28,620 nt of DNA, taken from NCBI GenBank assembly GCA_030151365.1, contig JASLDW010000087.1, positions 1-28,620 on the forward strand, given 5' to 3'. A program made the translations under genes and the position numbers. The first letter of the stretch is position 1; the number at the start of each line of letters is the position of its first letter. A model generated the notes under the pieces. The model saw only the letters and a program-made list of their open reading frames with translations. It searched no databases and had not been told where the DNA came from. Of the stretch, positions 21,699 to 28,619 are shown piece after piece. The stretch comes from Lysobacter sp. Lineage in GTDB: Bacteria; Pseudomonadota; Gammaproteobacteria; Xanthomonadales; Xanthomonadaceae.

Positions 21699-23492
21699 AT
21701 GGCTTTTGGATTCAATGACATGCAGGAAGATGGCGCAGCGTTGTCGCGCCGCCGTTTCGTCCAGGGACTGGCGGCCGGGGGCGTGCTGGCGGGGCTTGGC
21801 CTGTGGCCGAAACAGGGCTGGGCCTTGCGTTCCGCCGGTCAACGGGAGGTATTGGCGGGAACCGATTTCGACCTGTCCATTGGCGAATCGCCGGTGGATT
21901 TCACCGGCAGGTCGCGCACTGCGGTCACGGTGAATGGTTCGCTGCCGGCGCCGCTGCTGCGCTGGAAGGAGGGCAGCACCGTCGAAATCCGCGTGCGCAA
22001 TGCGTTGCCGCGTGTATCAGCACACGAAGGTGAAGCGTCGATCCATTGGCACGGCATTGTGTTGCCGGCGAACATGGATGGCGTGCCGGGCCTGAGTTTC
22101 GACGGCATCCGTCCCGGCGAGAGTTATCTCTATCGTTTTGACGCGCGGCAATCCGGCACCTACTGGTATCACAGCCATTCCGGATTCCAGGAACAACGCG
22201 GCCTGTATGGTCCGTTGATCATCGATCCGATCGAACCCGAACCGTTCCGTTTCGATCGCGACTACGTGGTGTTGCTCAGCGACTGGACCGATCTCGATCC
22301 GCAGCGGTTGTTCGCGCGCCTGAAGAAGATGGCGATGTACGACAACCGCTACCAGCGCACCGCCGGCGATTTCATTCGTGACGCAAGGAAGAACGGTTTG
22401 CCGGCAACGTTGGCGGATCGCCGCATGTGGGGCGGGATGCGGATGTCGCCCAGCGATCTCTCCGACGTCAATGCCAATACCTACACTTATCTGATGAACG
22501 GCACCACGTCGCTCGGCAACTGGACCGGATTGTTCCGTTCCGGCGAGAAGGTGCGGCTGCGTTTCATCAACGGCTCGTCGATGACGCATTTCGACGTGCG
22601 CATTCCCGGACTGAAGATGACGGTGGTCGCCGCCGATGGCCAGTACGTGCATCCGGTGACGGTGGACGAGTTCCGCATCGCCGCCGCGGAAACCTATGAC
22701 GTGATCGTCGAGCCTTCGGGGCAGGATGCGTTCACCATCTTCGCGCAGGATCTTGGACGCACCGGTTACGTCAGCGGCACGCTGGCAGTGCGCGAAGGTC
22801 TGCGTGCACCGATTCCCGCGCTTGATCCGCGCCCGTTGCTGACCATGTCCGACATGGCGATGGGCCACGACATGTCGTCGATGCAGGGCATGGACATGGC
22901 TGGCATGTCGCATGCAGGGCACGACATGGGTGCGATGGCCGGGATGGATCATGGCGTCGGCATTGCGATGCCGACGCATCCAGCCAGTGAAACTCGCAAC
23001 CCGCTGGTCGACATGCAGGCGATGTCGCCGACGCCGAAGCTGGACGACCCCGGCGTGGGCCTGCGCGACAACGGCCGCAAGGTGCTCAGCTATTCGATGC
23101 TGCGCAGCGCCTTCGACGACCCCGATGGCCGCGATCCCGCTCGCGATGTCGAACTGCACCTGACCGGCCACATGGAGAAGTTCGCATGGTCGTTCAACGG
23201 CCGGAAATTCTCCGATGCCGCGCCGCTCAGGCTCAATTACGGCGAGCGCCTGCGCATCGTCCTGGTCAACGACACGATGATGACGCATCCGATCCACCTG
23301 CACGGCATGTGGAGTGACCTGGAGGATGAACAAGGCAACTTCATGGTCCGCAAGCACACTATCGACATCCCGCCGGGAACCCGGCGCAGCTATCGCGTGC
23401 GCGCCGATGCGCTGGGCGACTGGGCCTACCACTGCCACCTGCTGTACCACATGGAGGCGGGGATGATGCGCACCGTGCGGGTGGCGGAATGA
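21699..23492 (+). CDS. copA: Copper-resistance multicopper oxidase CopA
   Basis: A 597-residue periplasmic multicopper oxidase. The twin-arginine signal has SRRRFVQ at 16-22 followed by a hydrophobic stretch ending near residue 43. Trinuclear copper ligands are in HWHG (116-119), WYHSHSG (156-162) and HPIHLHG (530-536), and the type 1/type 3 ligands are in HCHLLYHMEAGM near 578-589. A Met/His-rich loop (MSDMAMGHDMSSMQGMDMAGM onward) fits copper binding as in Pseudomonas and Xanthomonas CopA. It probably oxidises Cu(I) and sequesters copper in the periplasm after Tat export. The ATG at 21699 has GGACGGAA upstream; an ATG at 21720 would also keep the Tat motif. Its stop overlaps the copB start (ATGA). 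Confidence 0.93.
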   Translation: MAFGFNDMQEDGAALSRRRFVQGLAAGGVLAGLGLWPKQGWALRSAGQREVLAGTDFDLSIGESPVDFTGRSRTAVTVNGSLPAPLLRWKEGSTVEIRVRNALPRVSAHEGEASIHWHGIVLPANMDGVPGLSFDGIRPGESYLYRFDARQSGTYWYHSHSGFQEQRGLYGPLIIDPIEPEPFRFDRDYVVLLSDWTDLDPQRLFARLKKMAMYDNRYQRTAGDFIRDARKNGLPATLADRRMWGGMRMSPSDLSDVNANTYTYLMNGTTSLGNWTGLFRSGEKVRLRFINGSSMTHFDVRIPGLKMTVVAADGQYVHPVTVDEFRIAAAETYDVIVEPSGQDAFTIFAQDLGRTGYVSGTLAVREGLRAPIPALDPRPLLTMSDMAMGHDMSSMQGMDMAGMSHAGHDMGAMAGMDHGVGIAMPTHPASETRNPLVDMQAMSPTPKLDDPGVGLRDNGRKVLSYSMLRSAFDDPDGRDPARDVELHLTGHMEKFAWSFNGRKFSDAAPLRLNYGERLRIVLVNDTMMTHPIHLHGMWSDLEDEQGNFMVRKHTIDIPPGTRRSYRVRADALGDWAYHCHLLYHMEAGMMRTVRVAE

Positions 23493-24445
23493 GCGCGATG
23501 AAGGCAACGATTCGCCTGCTGGTCGCCGCAATCGGACTGGCGGTGCTGGCGCCGCATGCAGGCGCGCAGGCGATGGACCACGCACAGATGCAGGGCATGG
23601 ATCATTCGCAAATGCCGGGAACGGATCATTCGCAAATGCCGGGAACGGACCATTCTCGGATGCAGATGGATCAAGACGACATGCAGGGCATGGACCACGC
23701 CATGCATCGGAAGAAGGCGCCGGCGCCGGGCGAACCGAAAACCCCGATCCCCGCATTGACCGATGCCGATCGCGCCGCTGCGGTCCCGCCGCATGGCGGA
23801 CACGACATGCTGGACAACGCGATCCACGGCTATGCGCTGCTCGACAGGCTGGAAACCTGGAACGACTCGCCGGGCAGGGGAGTGGCGTGGGAGGGGCGCG
23901 GCTGGATCGGCACCGACTTGAATCGTGCCTGGTTGCGCACGGAAGGCGAGCGCGTTTCCAATCGCACGGAATCCGCCGATGCGGAAATCCTCTACGGGCA
24001 TAGCGTGTCGCCGTGGTGGGACGTGGTGGCCGGTGTCCGCCAGGATTTCAAGCCGGGGAGCGGGCAGACCTTCGCCGCGATCGGCGTGCAGGGGCTGGCA
24101 CCGCAGAAATTCGAGGTCGAGACGACGGCTTATCTCGGCCAACGTGGGCAGGCCGCGCTGCGTTTCGAGGCCGAATACGAATTGCTGCTGACCAACCGCC
24201 TGATCCTGCAGCCAATGGTCGAAGTGAATGCCTACGGCAAGGACGATCGCCTGCGCGGCATCGGTTCCGGCCTGAGTACGGCGGAGGCAGGGGTACGCTT
24301 GCGCTACGAATTCACCCGACAGTTCGCCCCCTATATCGGCATCACCCGCGAGCAGGCGTTTGGCCGGACCGCCGATTTTCGCAAGGCGGAATCGGGACGA
24401 CGCGGTGACACCCGGTTCGTCCTCGGATTTCGCACCTGGTTCTGA
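23489..24445 (+). CDS. copB: Copper-resistance outer-membrane protein CopB
   Basis: A 318-residue protein. A signal peptide (about 1-27, ending GAQA) is followed by a Met/His/Asp-rich segment (about 28-75) with repeated MDHSQMPGT-like units for copper binding. The CopB domain follows: DNAIHGYALLDRLETWN, then WEGRGWIGTDLNRAWLRTEGER, with alternating beta strands to a terminal aromatic, VLGFRTWF. The last residue F and the strand pattern fit an outer-membrane beta-barrel. It works with CopA in copper tolerance and is translationally coupled to it by the ATGA overlap. The next gene, merR, has its own promoter 6 nt after the copB stop. Confidence 0.92.
   Translation: MSAMKATIRLLVAAIGLAVLAPHAGAQAMDHAQMQGMDHSQMPGTDHSQMPGTDHSRMQMDQDDMQGMDHAMHRKKAPAPGEPKTPIPALTDADRAAAVPPHGGHDMLDNAIHGYALLDRLETWNDSPGRGVAWEGRGWIGTDLNRAWLRTEGERVSNRTESADAEILYGHSVSPWWDVVAGVRQDFKPGSGQTFAAIGVQGLAPQKFEVETTAYLGQRGQAALRFEAEYELLLTNRLILQPMVEVNAYGKDDRLRGIGSGLSTAEAGVRLRYEFTRQFAPYIGITREQAFGRTADFRKAESGRRGDTRFVLGFRTWF
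23600..23647 (+). repeat. Perfect 24-bp tandem duplication in copB
   Basis: Two identical 24-bp units starting GATCATTCGCAAATG lie at 23600-23623 and 23624-23647, followed by a diverged third unit. They encode repeats of DHSQMPGT in the metal-binding segment. Exact identity suggests a recent duplication in frame. Confidence 0.9.
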
Positions 24446-24451
24446 AAACAC

Positions 24452-24483
24452 TTGACTCTGGACTTTGGTCCATGGTTTAGAGT
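24452..24483 (+). promoter_or_regulatory. MerR-type promoter of the merR gene
   Basis: TTGACT (-35, 24452-24457) and TAGAGT (-10, 24478-24483) are 20 bp apart; reading TTAGAG as the -10 gives 19 bp. The spacer contains the dyad TGGAC-TTTG-GTCCA (24459-24472). The layout parallels the copA promoter, implying control by the same MerR protein. The gene starts 30 nt downstream. Confidence 0.65.
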
Positions 24484-24513
24484 GCCGGCATCGTCCAGAT
24501 CGGAGATGCCGGA

Positions 24514-24912
24514 ATGAAGATCGGCCAGCTGGCGCAACGCGCCGAAGTGAACATCGACACCGTCCGCTATTACGAGCGCGAAGGGCTCCTGCCCAAGCCG
24601 GAACGCCTGTCGTCCGGCTACCGCATCTATGGCGAGGGCGACGTCAAGCGATTGCGTTTCGTCCGCCGTGCCAAGGCGCTTGGTTTCACCTTGCCGGAAA
24701 TCCGCGAGCTGCTGGAACTGTCGCGTTCGCGCGATGGCGACATGGCGGCGATGAAGTCGGCCGCGCTCGACAAGATCGCCGACGTCAAGGCGCGCATTGC
24801 CGAACTGGAGCGCATGCGCATCGCGCTCGAAGGATTGGCCGAATCCTGCCCGGGGCATGGCGCGCTCGAACAATGCCCGATCCTCAATGCGTTGTCGGAG
24901 GATGCACAGTGA
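24514..24912 (+). CDS. MerR-family metal-responsive regulator (CueR-like)
   Basis: A 132-residue MerR protein. The N-terminal helix-turn-helix (MKIGQLAQRAEVNIDTVRYYEREGLL) and wing (SGYRIYGEGDVKRLRF) precede a coiled-coil dimerisation helix (about 82-110) and a C-terminal metal loop. The loop is CPGHGALEQCPIL, with C112 matching CueR C112 and the second cysteine at 121, one residue later than CueR C120. At the CueR S77 / ZntR C79 selectivity position this protein has Met77, neither the Ser of Cu(I) sensors nor the Cys of Zn/Cd/Pb sensors. Its place between copB and a Cu+ ATPase argues for copper. Its stop overlaps the ATPase GTG start. Confidence 0.88.
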   Translation: MKIGQLAQRAEVNIDTVRYYEREGLLPKPERLSSGYRIYGEGDVKRLRFVRRAKALGFTLPEIRELLELSRSRDGDMAAMKSAALDKIADVKARIAELERMRIALEGLAESCPGHGALEQCPILNALSEDAQ

Positions 24913-27137
24913 ACGCGCATTCCAACCATGCCCATGATCATGATCATGGTGGCGGCCATGATCACGGGCAGATGAAATCGTGCTGTTCCGGCAACCATGC
25001 GGCGAATGCCGCCCCGGCCATCGAGATGCCGGCCGGCACCATTTACACCTGCCCGATGCATCCGGAAATCCGCCAGCAAGGACCGGGCATCTGTCCGATC
25101 TGCGGGATGGCGCTCGAACCGGAAATGCCGTCGCTCGAGGAAGAGGAGAACCCGGAGCTCGTCGATTTCAGCCGGCGCTTCCGCTGGACATTGCCGTTGA
25201 CGATCGCGGTCTTCGTACTGGCGATGTTCGGCCCGAAATTCGACTTTCTCCCGGCAACCACGCGCACCTGGATCGAATTCGCCTTGAGCGCGCCGGTGGT
25301 GCTGTGGGCGGGCTGGCCGTTCTTCGGGCGCTGCCTGCAGTCGATCCGCGCTCGCAGTCCCAACATGTGGACGCTGATCGGCATCGGTGTTGCAGCCGCC
25401 TTCGGCTACAGCGTGGTCGCCACGGTTGCCCCGGGCATCTTCCCGGCGTCGTTCCGCGAACATGGCCGTGTCGACGTGTATTTCGAGGCGGCGGCGGTGA
25501 TCGTGTCGTTGACGCTGCTCGGGCAGCTGCTTGAATTGCGCGCCCGTTCGAAGACTTCGGCCGCGATCAAGGCGCTGCTCGGACTGGCGCCGAAGACCGC
25601 GCGCCGGATCGATGCCGACGGCAACGAGGACGACATTCCGCTGGAGCACGTCCACGTCGGCGATCGCCTGCGCATTCGCCCCGGCGAAAAAGTGCCGGTC
25701 GACGGCGTCGTGCTCGAAGGACATTCCAGCATCGACGAATCGATGCTGACCGGAGAGCCGGTTCCGGTGTGGAAGGGCGTGGCCGATCACGTGATCGGCG
25801 CGACGCTCAACAGCACCGGCAGCCTGGTGATGCGTGCGGAACAAGTGGGTTCCGACACCGTGTTGTCGCGGATCGTGCAACTGGTGGCGCAGGCGCAGCG
25901 TTCGCGCGCGCCGATGCAGCGCATGGCCGACAAGGTGGCGTTCTGGTTCGTGCTCGCGGTGCTGGCCACAGCGGCGGTCACCTTCGCCGCGTGGGGCGTG
26001 TTCGGACCGGAGCCCTCGTGGACTTTTGCGGTGCTCAATGCGGTCTCGGTCCTGATCATCGCCTGTCCCTGTGCATTGGGGTTGGCGACGCCAATGTCGG
26101 TGATGGTCGCGACCGGTCGCGCCGCGCATGCCGGTGTGTTGTTCCGCGATGCCGAGGCGATCGAGCGACTGGGCTCGATCGACACGCTGGTGGTCGACAA
26201 GACCGGCACGCTCACGGAAGGCCGGCCGGCGTATCGTGAAACGCTCGTCACCGACGGCTTCGACGAAAACACCGTGATTGCCTGGGCAGCGAGCCTGGAG
26301 CAGGGCAGCGAGCATCCGTTGGCGGCCGCGATCGTCGCCGAAGCAAAGCGGCGATCATTGCGACTTTCCGACATCGACGGATTCGAATCCTTGACCGGAC
26401 GCGGCGTGCGCGGGCAGGTCGATGGCCATGCTTTGGCGCTGGGCAACCAGCCGCTGATGGACGAGATCGGAAATGGCGCCGAGTCGTTGGCAGACGACGC
26501 CGCCCGACTGCGCGCCGGCGGAGCCACGGTGGTGTTCCTGGCCGTGGATGGCCGTCTTGCCGCGGCAATCGCCGTCGCCGACCCGGTCAAGGCCAGCACG
26601 CAACCGGCGATCGACGCCTTGCGCGCCGATGGCGTGCGCATCGTGATGGCGTCCGGCGATGCCACGGCAACGGCGGAAGCGGTCGGGCGCATCCTGGCCA
26701 TCGACGAAGTGCATGGCGGTGTCGACCCCGCAGGCAAGGTGGCATTGATCCGGCGACTGAAAGCGGAAGGTCGCCATGTGGCGATGGCCGGCGACGGCAT
26801 CAACGATGCGCCGGCGCTGGCGGCGGCGGACGTCGGCATCGCAATGGGCACCGGCACCGATGTCGCGATGTCGAGCGCGCAGGTCACCCTGGTCAAGGGC
26901 GATCTCGGGCGCATCGTCGAAGCACGCATGGTTTCGCGGGACACCGTCGCCAACATGCGACAGAACCTCGGATTCGCCTTCCTCTACAACGCGCTCGGCG
27001 TGCCGCTCGCTGCCGGCGTGCTCTATCCGGTGTCCGGTCTGTTGTTGAGCCCGATGATCGCGGCACTGGCGATGAGCCTGAGCTCGGTTTCAGTGGTCAG
27101 CAATGCGTTGCGGCTCGGGCGACACCGCGATCAATAA
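24909..27137 (+). CDS. Cu+-type P1B ATPase (copper exporter)
   Basis: A 742-residue P-type ATPase starting at GTG 24909 (GTGA overlap with merR). The N-terminus is His-rich (HAHDHDHGGGHDHG) with a CC pair, then a zinc-ribbon-like heavy-metal-binding domain (YTCPMHPE at 46-53, CPICGM at 62-67) instead of a classical CXXC HMA domain. The core has TGEP (281-284), the CPC transport site (386-388), phosphorylation motif DKTGT (430-434), HP (469-470) and GDGIND (628-633). Membrane helices seven and eight carry N686, Y693-N694, M722 and SS, the Cu+ (P1B-1) set. It exports Cu(I) across the inner membrane to periplasmic CopA/CopB. A longer frame to 24465 is an artefact overlapping merR. Confidence 0.93.
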   Translation: MNAHSNHAHDHDHGGGHDHGQMKSCCSGNHAANAAPAIEMPAGTIYTCPMHPEIRQQGPGICPICGMALEPEMPSLEEEENPELVDFSRRFRWTLPLTIAVFVLAMFGPKFDFLPATTRTWIEFALSAPVVLWAGWPFFGRCLQSIRARSPNMWTLIGIGVAAAFGYSVVATVAPGIFPASFREHGRVDVYFEAAAVIVSLTLLGQLLELRARSKTSAAIKALLGLAPKTARRIDADGNEDDIPLEHVHVGDRLRIRPGEKVPVDGVVLEGHSSIDESMLTGEPVPVWKGVADHVIGATLNSTGSLVMRAEQVGSDTVLSRIVQLVAQAQRSRAPMQRMADKVAFWFVLAVLATAAVTFAAWGVFGPEPSWTFAVLNAVSVLIIACPCALGLATPMSVMVATGRAAHAGVLFRDAEAIERLGSIDTLVVDKTGTLTEGRPAYRETLVTDGFDENTVIAWAASLEQGSEHPLAAAIVAEAKRRSLRLSDIDGFESLTGRGVRGQVDGHALALGNQPLMDEIGNGAESLADDAARLRAGGATVVFLAVDGRLAAAIAVADPVKASTQPAIDALRADGVRIVMASGDATATAEAVGRILAIDEVHGGVDPAGKVALIRRLKAEGRHVAMAGDGINDAPALAAADVGIAMGTGTDVAMSSAQVTLVKGDLGRIVEARMVSRDTVANMRQNLGFAFLYNALGVPLAAGVLYPVSGLLLSPMIAALAMSLSSVSVVSNALRLGRHRDQ

Positions 27138-27139
27138 AT

Positions 27140-27191
27140 CCGGGAGTACCCCGATCTGCCCAGGGAGGACGGCGATCGAAGGTACCCCCGG
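27140..27191. terminator. Long imperfect hairpin between convergent operons
   Basis: The arms are CCGGG-a-GTACC-c-CGATC (27140-27156) and GATCG-aa-GGTAC-c-CCCGG (27174-27191), 15 paired bases with small bulges around a 17-nt loop. It lies 3 nt after the ATPase stop and 28 nt beyond the stop of the convergent small membrane protein gene. It lacks a U-run on either strand, so terminator function is inferred from position. Confidence 0.5.
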
Positions 27192-27218
27192 CCCCAGAAA
27201 ACGGCGACCACGGGCGGT

Positions 27219-27398
27219 CTAAAGTTCCGCGTTGACCTGCTGCGCGGTGGCAGGGTGCGGGTGGCTTTCGAGGCGCTCGTATCGGGTGTATTCCGCGAGC
27301 AGTACGAACATCAACACCAGGCCGAACATCAGGACCCAGGCGCCGGAGAGGAGCCACCACAGGCGTGACGGCTCGATGTCGGTGTCGGCAATCGTCAT
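27219..27398 (-). CDS. Small single-helix membrane protein downstream of luxI
   Basis: A 59-residue protein with a polar N-terminus (TIADTDIEPSR), one strong membrane helix at about 13-36 (containing LLSGAWVLMFGLVLMFVLL) and a polar tail (EYTRYERLESHPHPATAQQ). I recognise no family. It lies 32 nt after the luxI-type stop on the same strand and before a convergent hairpin, so it is probably the last gene of the quorum-sensing operon. An alternative ATG at 27416 would add MDARRE; neither start has a strong ribosome-binding site. A longer frame reaching 27893 is an antisense or offset frame of luxI and is not used. Confidence 0.55.
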   Translation of the reverse strand: MTIADTDIEPSRLWWLLSGAWVLMFGLVLMFVLLAEYTRYERLESHPHPATAQQVNAEL

Positions 27399-27430
27399 TT
27401 CCCGTCTGGCGTCCATCGCATCGGCACCGG

Positions 27431-27988
27431 CTATCCGTCGATCTCGATCCAGCAGGCCACGGTGGGATGTCCAGCCACCAAGACCGGAGGTCCCGCCCTG
27501 TGGGTGTGGAAGCCGGTCTTTTGGAGCAGGCGCTCCATGCCGATCGGAGACACGGTAATCAATCGCTTGGCGCCCTGGCGCCTGGCGTAATCCGCCGCGA
27601 CATTCAGGATCTCCAGCGCCAGTTTCGAAGGATTTTGCGGGCCCGCGTTTCCGCCCTGGCCGGGCTCGCCGGTCGCGGCGAACCGCGAGAGTTCCCACAC
27701 GTCCGGAGACGAGGGGAGGGGCAGGCCATTCAACAGGTTGGGGAACACCTCGCCGAGCAGGTACGGGCGGGTCGTGGGCAACAACCTGGCGCAACCGATC
27801 ACCTTCCGATTTTCGTCCCGAGCGAGGACATAGATGGTGTCCTTGCGATCGAACTGGTCCAGTTCGAGATCGTTCGTGAGGTCGAGCTCCCACCCAAGTT
27901 TCTCGACGAAGATGTCGCGCCGGTATTTGCCCAGATCCTGGAAGACGGGATCGGTCAGTGAAGCCGCATTTCCGAACAGGACATCCAT
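27431..27988 (-). CDS. luxI: LuxI-family acyl-homoserine-lactone synthase
   Basis: A 185-residue autoinducer synthase with the family's invariant residues: R23, F27, W33 (RRDIFVEKLGW), D44 and D47 (ELDQFD), R68 (GCARLL), F82 (EVFP), and E99, S101, R102 (WELSRF). It makes an N-acyl-homoserine lactone from S-adenosylmethionine and an acyl-ACP or acyl-CoA; the acyl chain cannot be predicted reliably. The ATG at 27988 has a GGGGGGAG ribosome-binding region 8 nt upstream; an ATG at 28009 is less well placed. A lux-box-like repeat lies 59 nt upstream, implying positive feedback by a LuxR protein. The gene follows an RsaM-type gene on the same strand. Confidence 0.92.
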   Translation of the reverse strand: MDVLFGNAASLTDPVFQDLGKYRRDIFVEKLGWELDLTNDLELDQFDRKDTIYVLARDENRKVIGCARLLPTTRPYLLGEVFPNLLNGLPLPSSPDVWELSRFAATGEPGQGGNAGPQNPSKLALEILNVAADYARRQGAKRLITVSPIGMERLLQKTGFHTHRAGPPVLVAGHPTVACWIEIDG

Positions 27989-28046
27989 GGATTTTCTCCC
28001 CCCATGCATTCAGGGGAAGGCTCGCAGAAGCCCGCTGCCGGGATAA

Positions 28047-28062
28047 CTGTCAGATTTGACAC
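28047..28062. promoter_or_regulatory. lux-box-like operator ahead of luxI
   Basis: CTGTC-AGATTT-GACAC: an inverted repeat with one mismatch in 5-nt arms around a 6-nt centre. It nearly matches the element at 28604-28619 (12 of 16 bases) and fits the general lux-box form CTG-N10-CA(G). It lies in the 83-nt gap between the RsaM-type gene stop and the luxI start, where a LuxR regulator would bind. Confidence 0.65.
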
Positions 28063-28071
28063 TTGATTCCG

Positions 28072-28503
28072 TTATTCGAGGCGGTTGCTCACTTCCTGCG
28101 GCATGGGGCCCGGGTGCATGGCGTAGCGGTTTTCGATCGCCCCGAGAACCGTTTCCTGCCAATCGAAGCAATCGAGGACGGCCTCGAGCAGGACCGATGT
28201 CTTGAGTGGCCCCACTTCCGCTCCATCGTTGTCGAGCAGCATCACGTTGGTCCTGAGCGAACCCGGGTGCACGAGCATCGCGGGGATCCTCATCGGGTCA
28301 TAAATCCAGTCCCATCCCAGCGAGATCACCGGCGCGGAGATGCTGACCCATTCCGTGTAACCCTCGATCGTGGAAACGCACGCGCCCTCCATGGACGTGC
28401 TTTCGGGCGACTCTTCATCGAGGCCTGACACGAAGTGCTGCAAACGGATGCCGTGGAAATTCCTCAGCTGGAGTTTCACATAGCCATCGTCATCAAGAAT
28501 CAT
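28072..28503 (-). CDS. rsaM: RsaM/DUF4902-type quorum-sensing modulator
   Basis: A 143-residue soluble protein that I recognise as DUF4902, the family containing RsaM of Burkholderia and Pseudomonas fuscovaginae, which tempers AHL production and is normally encoded beside luxI/luxR pairs. Visible family-like features are the opening DDDGYVKLQLRNFHGIRL, GYTEW at 48-52, SLGWDW at 61-66 and a C-terminal helix (LLEAVLDCFDW). There is no helix-turn-helix or membrane segment. GAGGA lies directly before an ATG at 28509, so I prefer the ATG at 28503, giving six bases of spacing. It lies 83 nt upstream of luxI on the same strand. The family call is from memory of motifs and context, not a search. Confidence 0.72.
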   Translation of the reverse strand: MILDDDGYVKLQLRNFHGIRLQHFVSGLDEESPESTSMEGACVSTIEGYTEWVSISAPVISLGWDWIYDPMRIPAMLVHPGSLRTNVMLLDNDGAEVGPLKTSVLLEAVLDCFDWQETVLGAIENRYAMHPGPMPQEVSNRLE

Positions 28504-28521
28504 CGTCATTCCTCGGTTTCG

Positions 28522-28533
28522 CGCGCATGCGCG
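28522..28533. repeat. 12-bp perfect palindrome in the rsaM leader
   Basis: CGCGCATGCGCG is a perfect palindrome 19 nt upstream of the rsaM-type start. It could be a regulator site, or in RNA fold back or mediate dimer pairing near the ribosome-binding site; short GC palindromes also arise by chance in this DNA. Confidence 0.4.
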
Positions 28534-28541
28534 GCTGTACA

Positions 28542-28559
28542 ACCCGACTTCTTTCGGGT
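28542..28559 (-). other. Leader hairpin upstream of rsaM
   Basis: ACCCGA and TCGGGT form a 6-bp stem with a 6-nt loop (CTTCTT on the plus strand). With a one-base bulge the stem extends by three TAC/GTA pairs outward. It lies about 40 nt upstream of the rsaM-type start, within its likely 5' leader. Confidence 0.4.
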
Positions 28560-28571
28560 GTATCGTCTGGG

Positions 28572-28585
28572 CGTAACGTAACGTA
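28572..28585. repeat. Short tandem repeat CGTAA upstream of rsaM
   Basis: CGTAACGTAACGTA: two full CGTAA units and a partial third, between the lux-box-like element (28604-28619) and the leader hairpin. It occupies the place where core promoter elements would be expected. Role unknown. Confidence 0.4.
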
Positions 28586-28603
28586 GGCTGGAAATCGATC
28601 GTA

Positions 28604-28619
28604 CTGTCAGTTCAGACAG
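28604..28619. promoter_or_regulatory. lux-box-like operator ahead of rsaM
   Basis: CTGTC-AGTTCA-GACAG: a perfect 5-nt-arm inverted repeat, 16 bp in all, in the CTG-N10-CAG form of lux boxes. It lies 100 nt upstream of the rsaM-type start and one base from the window edge. It shares its arms and the start of its core with the element ahead of luxI. Confidence 0.7.

Noticed and set aside
21573..21842. 89-codon minus-strand frame over the copA 5' region
   Set aside because: It overlaps the MerR-type promoter and the start of copA, has no recognisable motif and no ribosome-binding site.
22017..23756. 579-codon minus-strand frame opposite copA/copB
   Set aside because: Antisense shadow; the plus strand carries clear multicopper oxidase and CopB motifs.
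24465..24908. N-terminal extension of the ATPase frame over merR
   Set aside because: This part translates to Arg/Ala-rich sequence overlapping merR in another frame; the GTG at 24909 with its GTGA overlap gives a sensible His-rich N-terminus.
24627..26315. 562-codon minus-strand frame opposite merR and the P-type ATPase
   Set aside because: Antisense shadow with His/Arg-rich translation; the plus strand has all P-type ATPase motifs.
27399..27893. Extension of the small membrane protein frame across luxI
   Set aside because: The extended part is an offset frame of luxI with Arg/Gly-rich translation; only the last 59-65 residues look protein-like.
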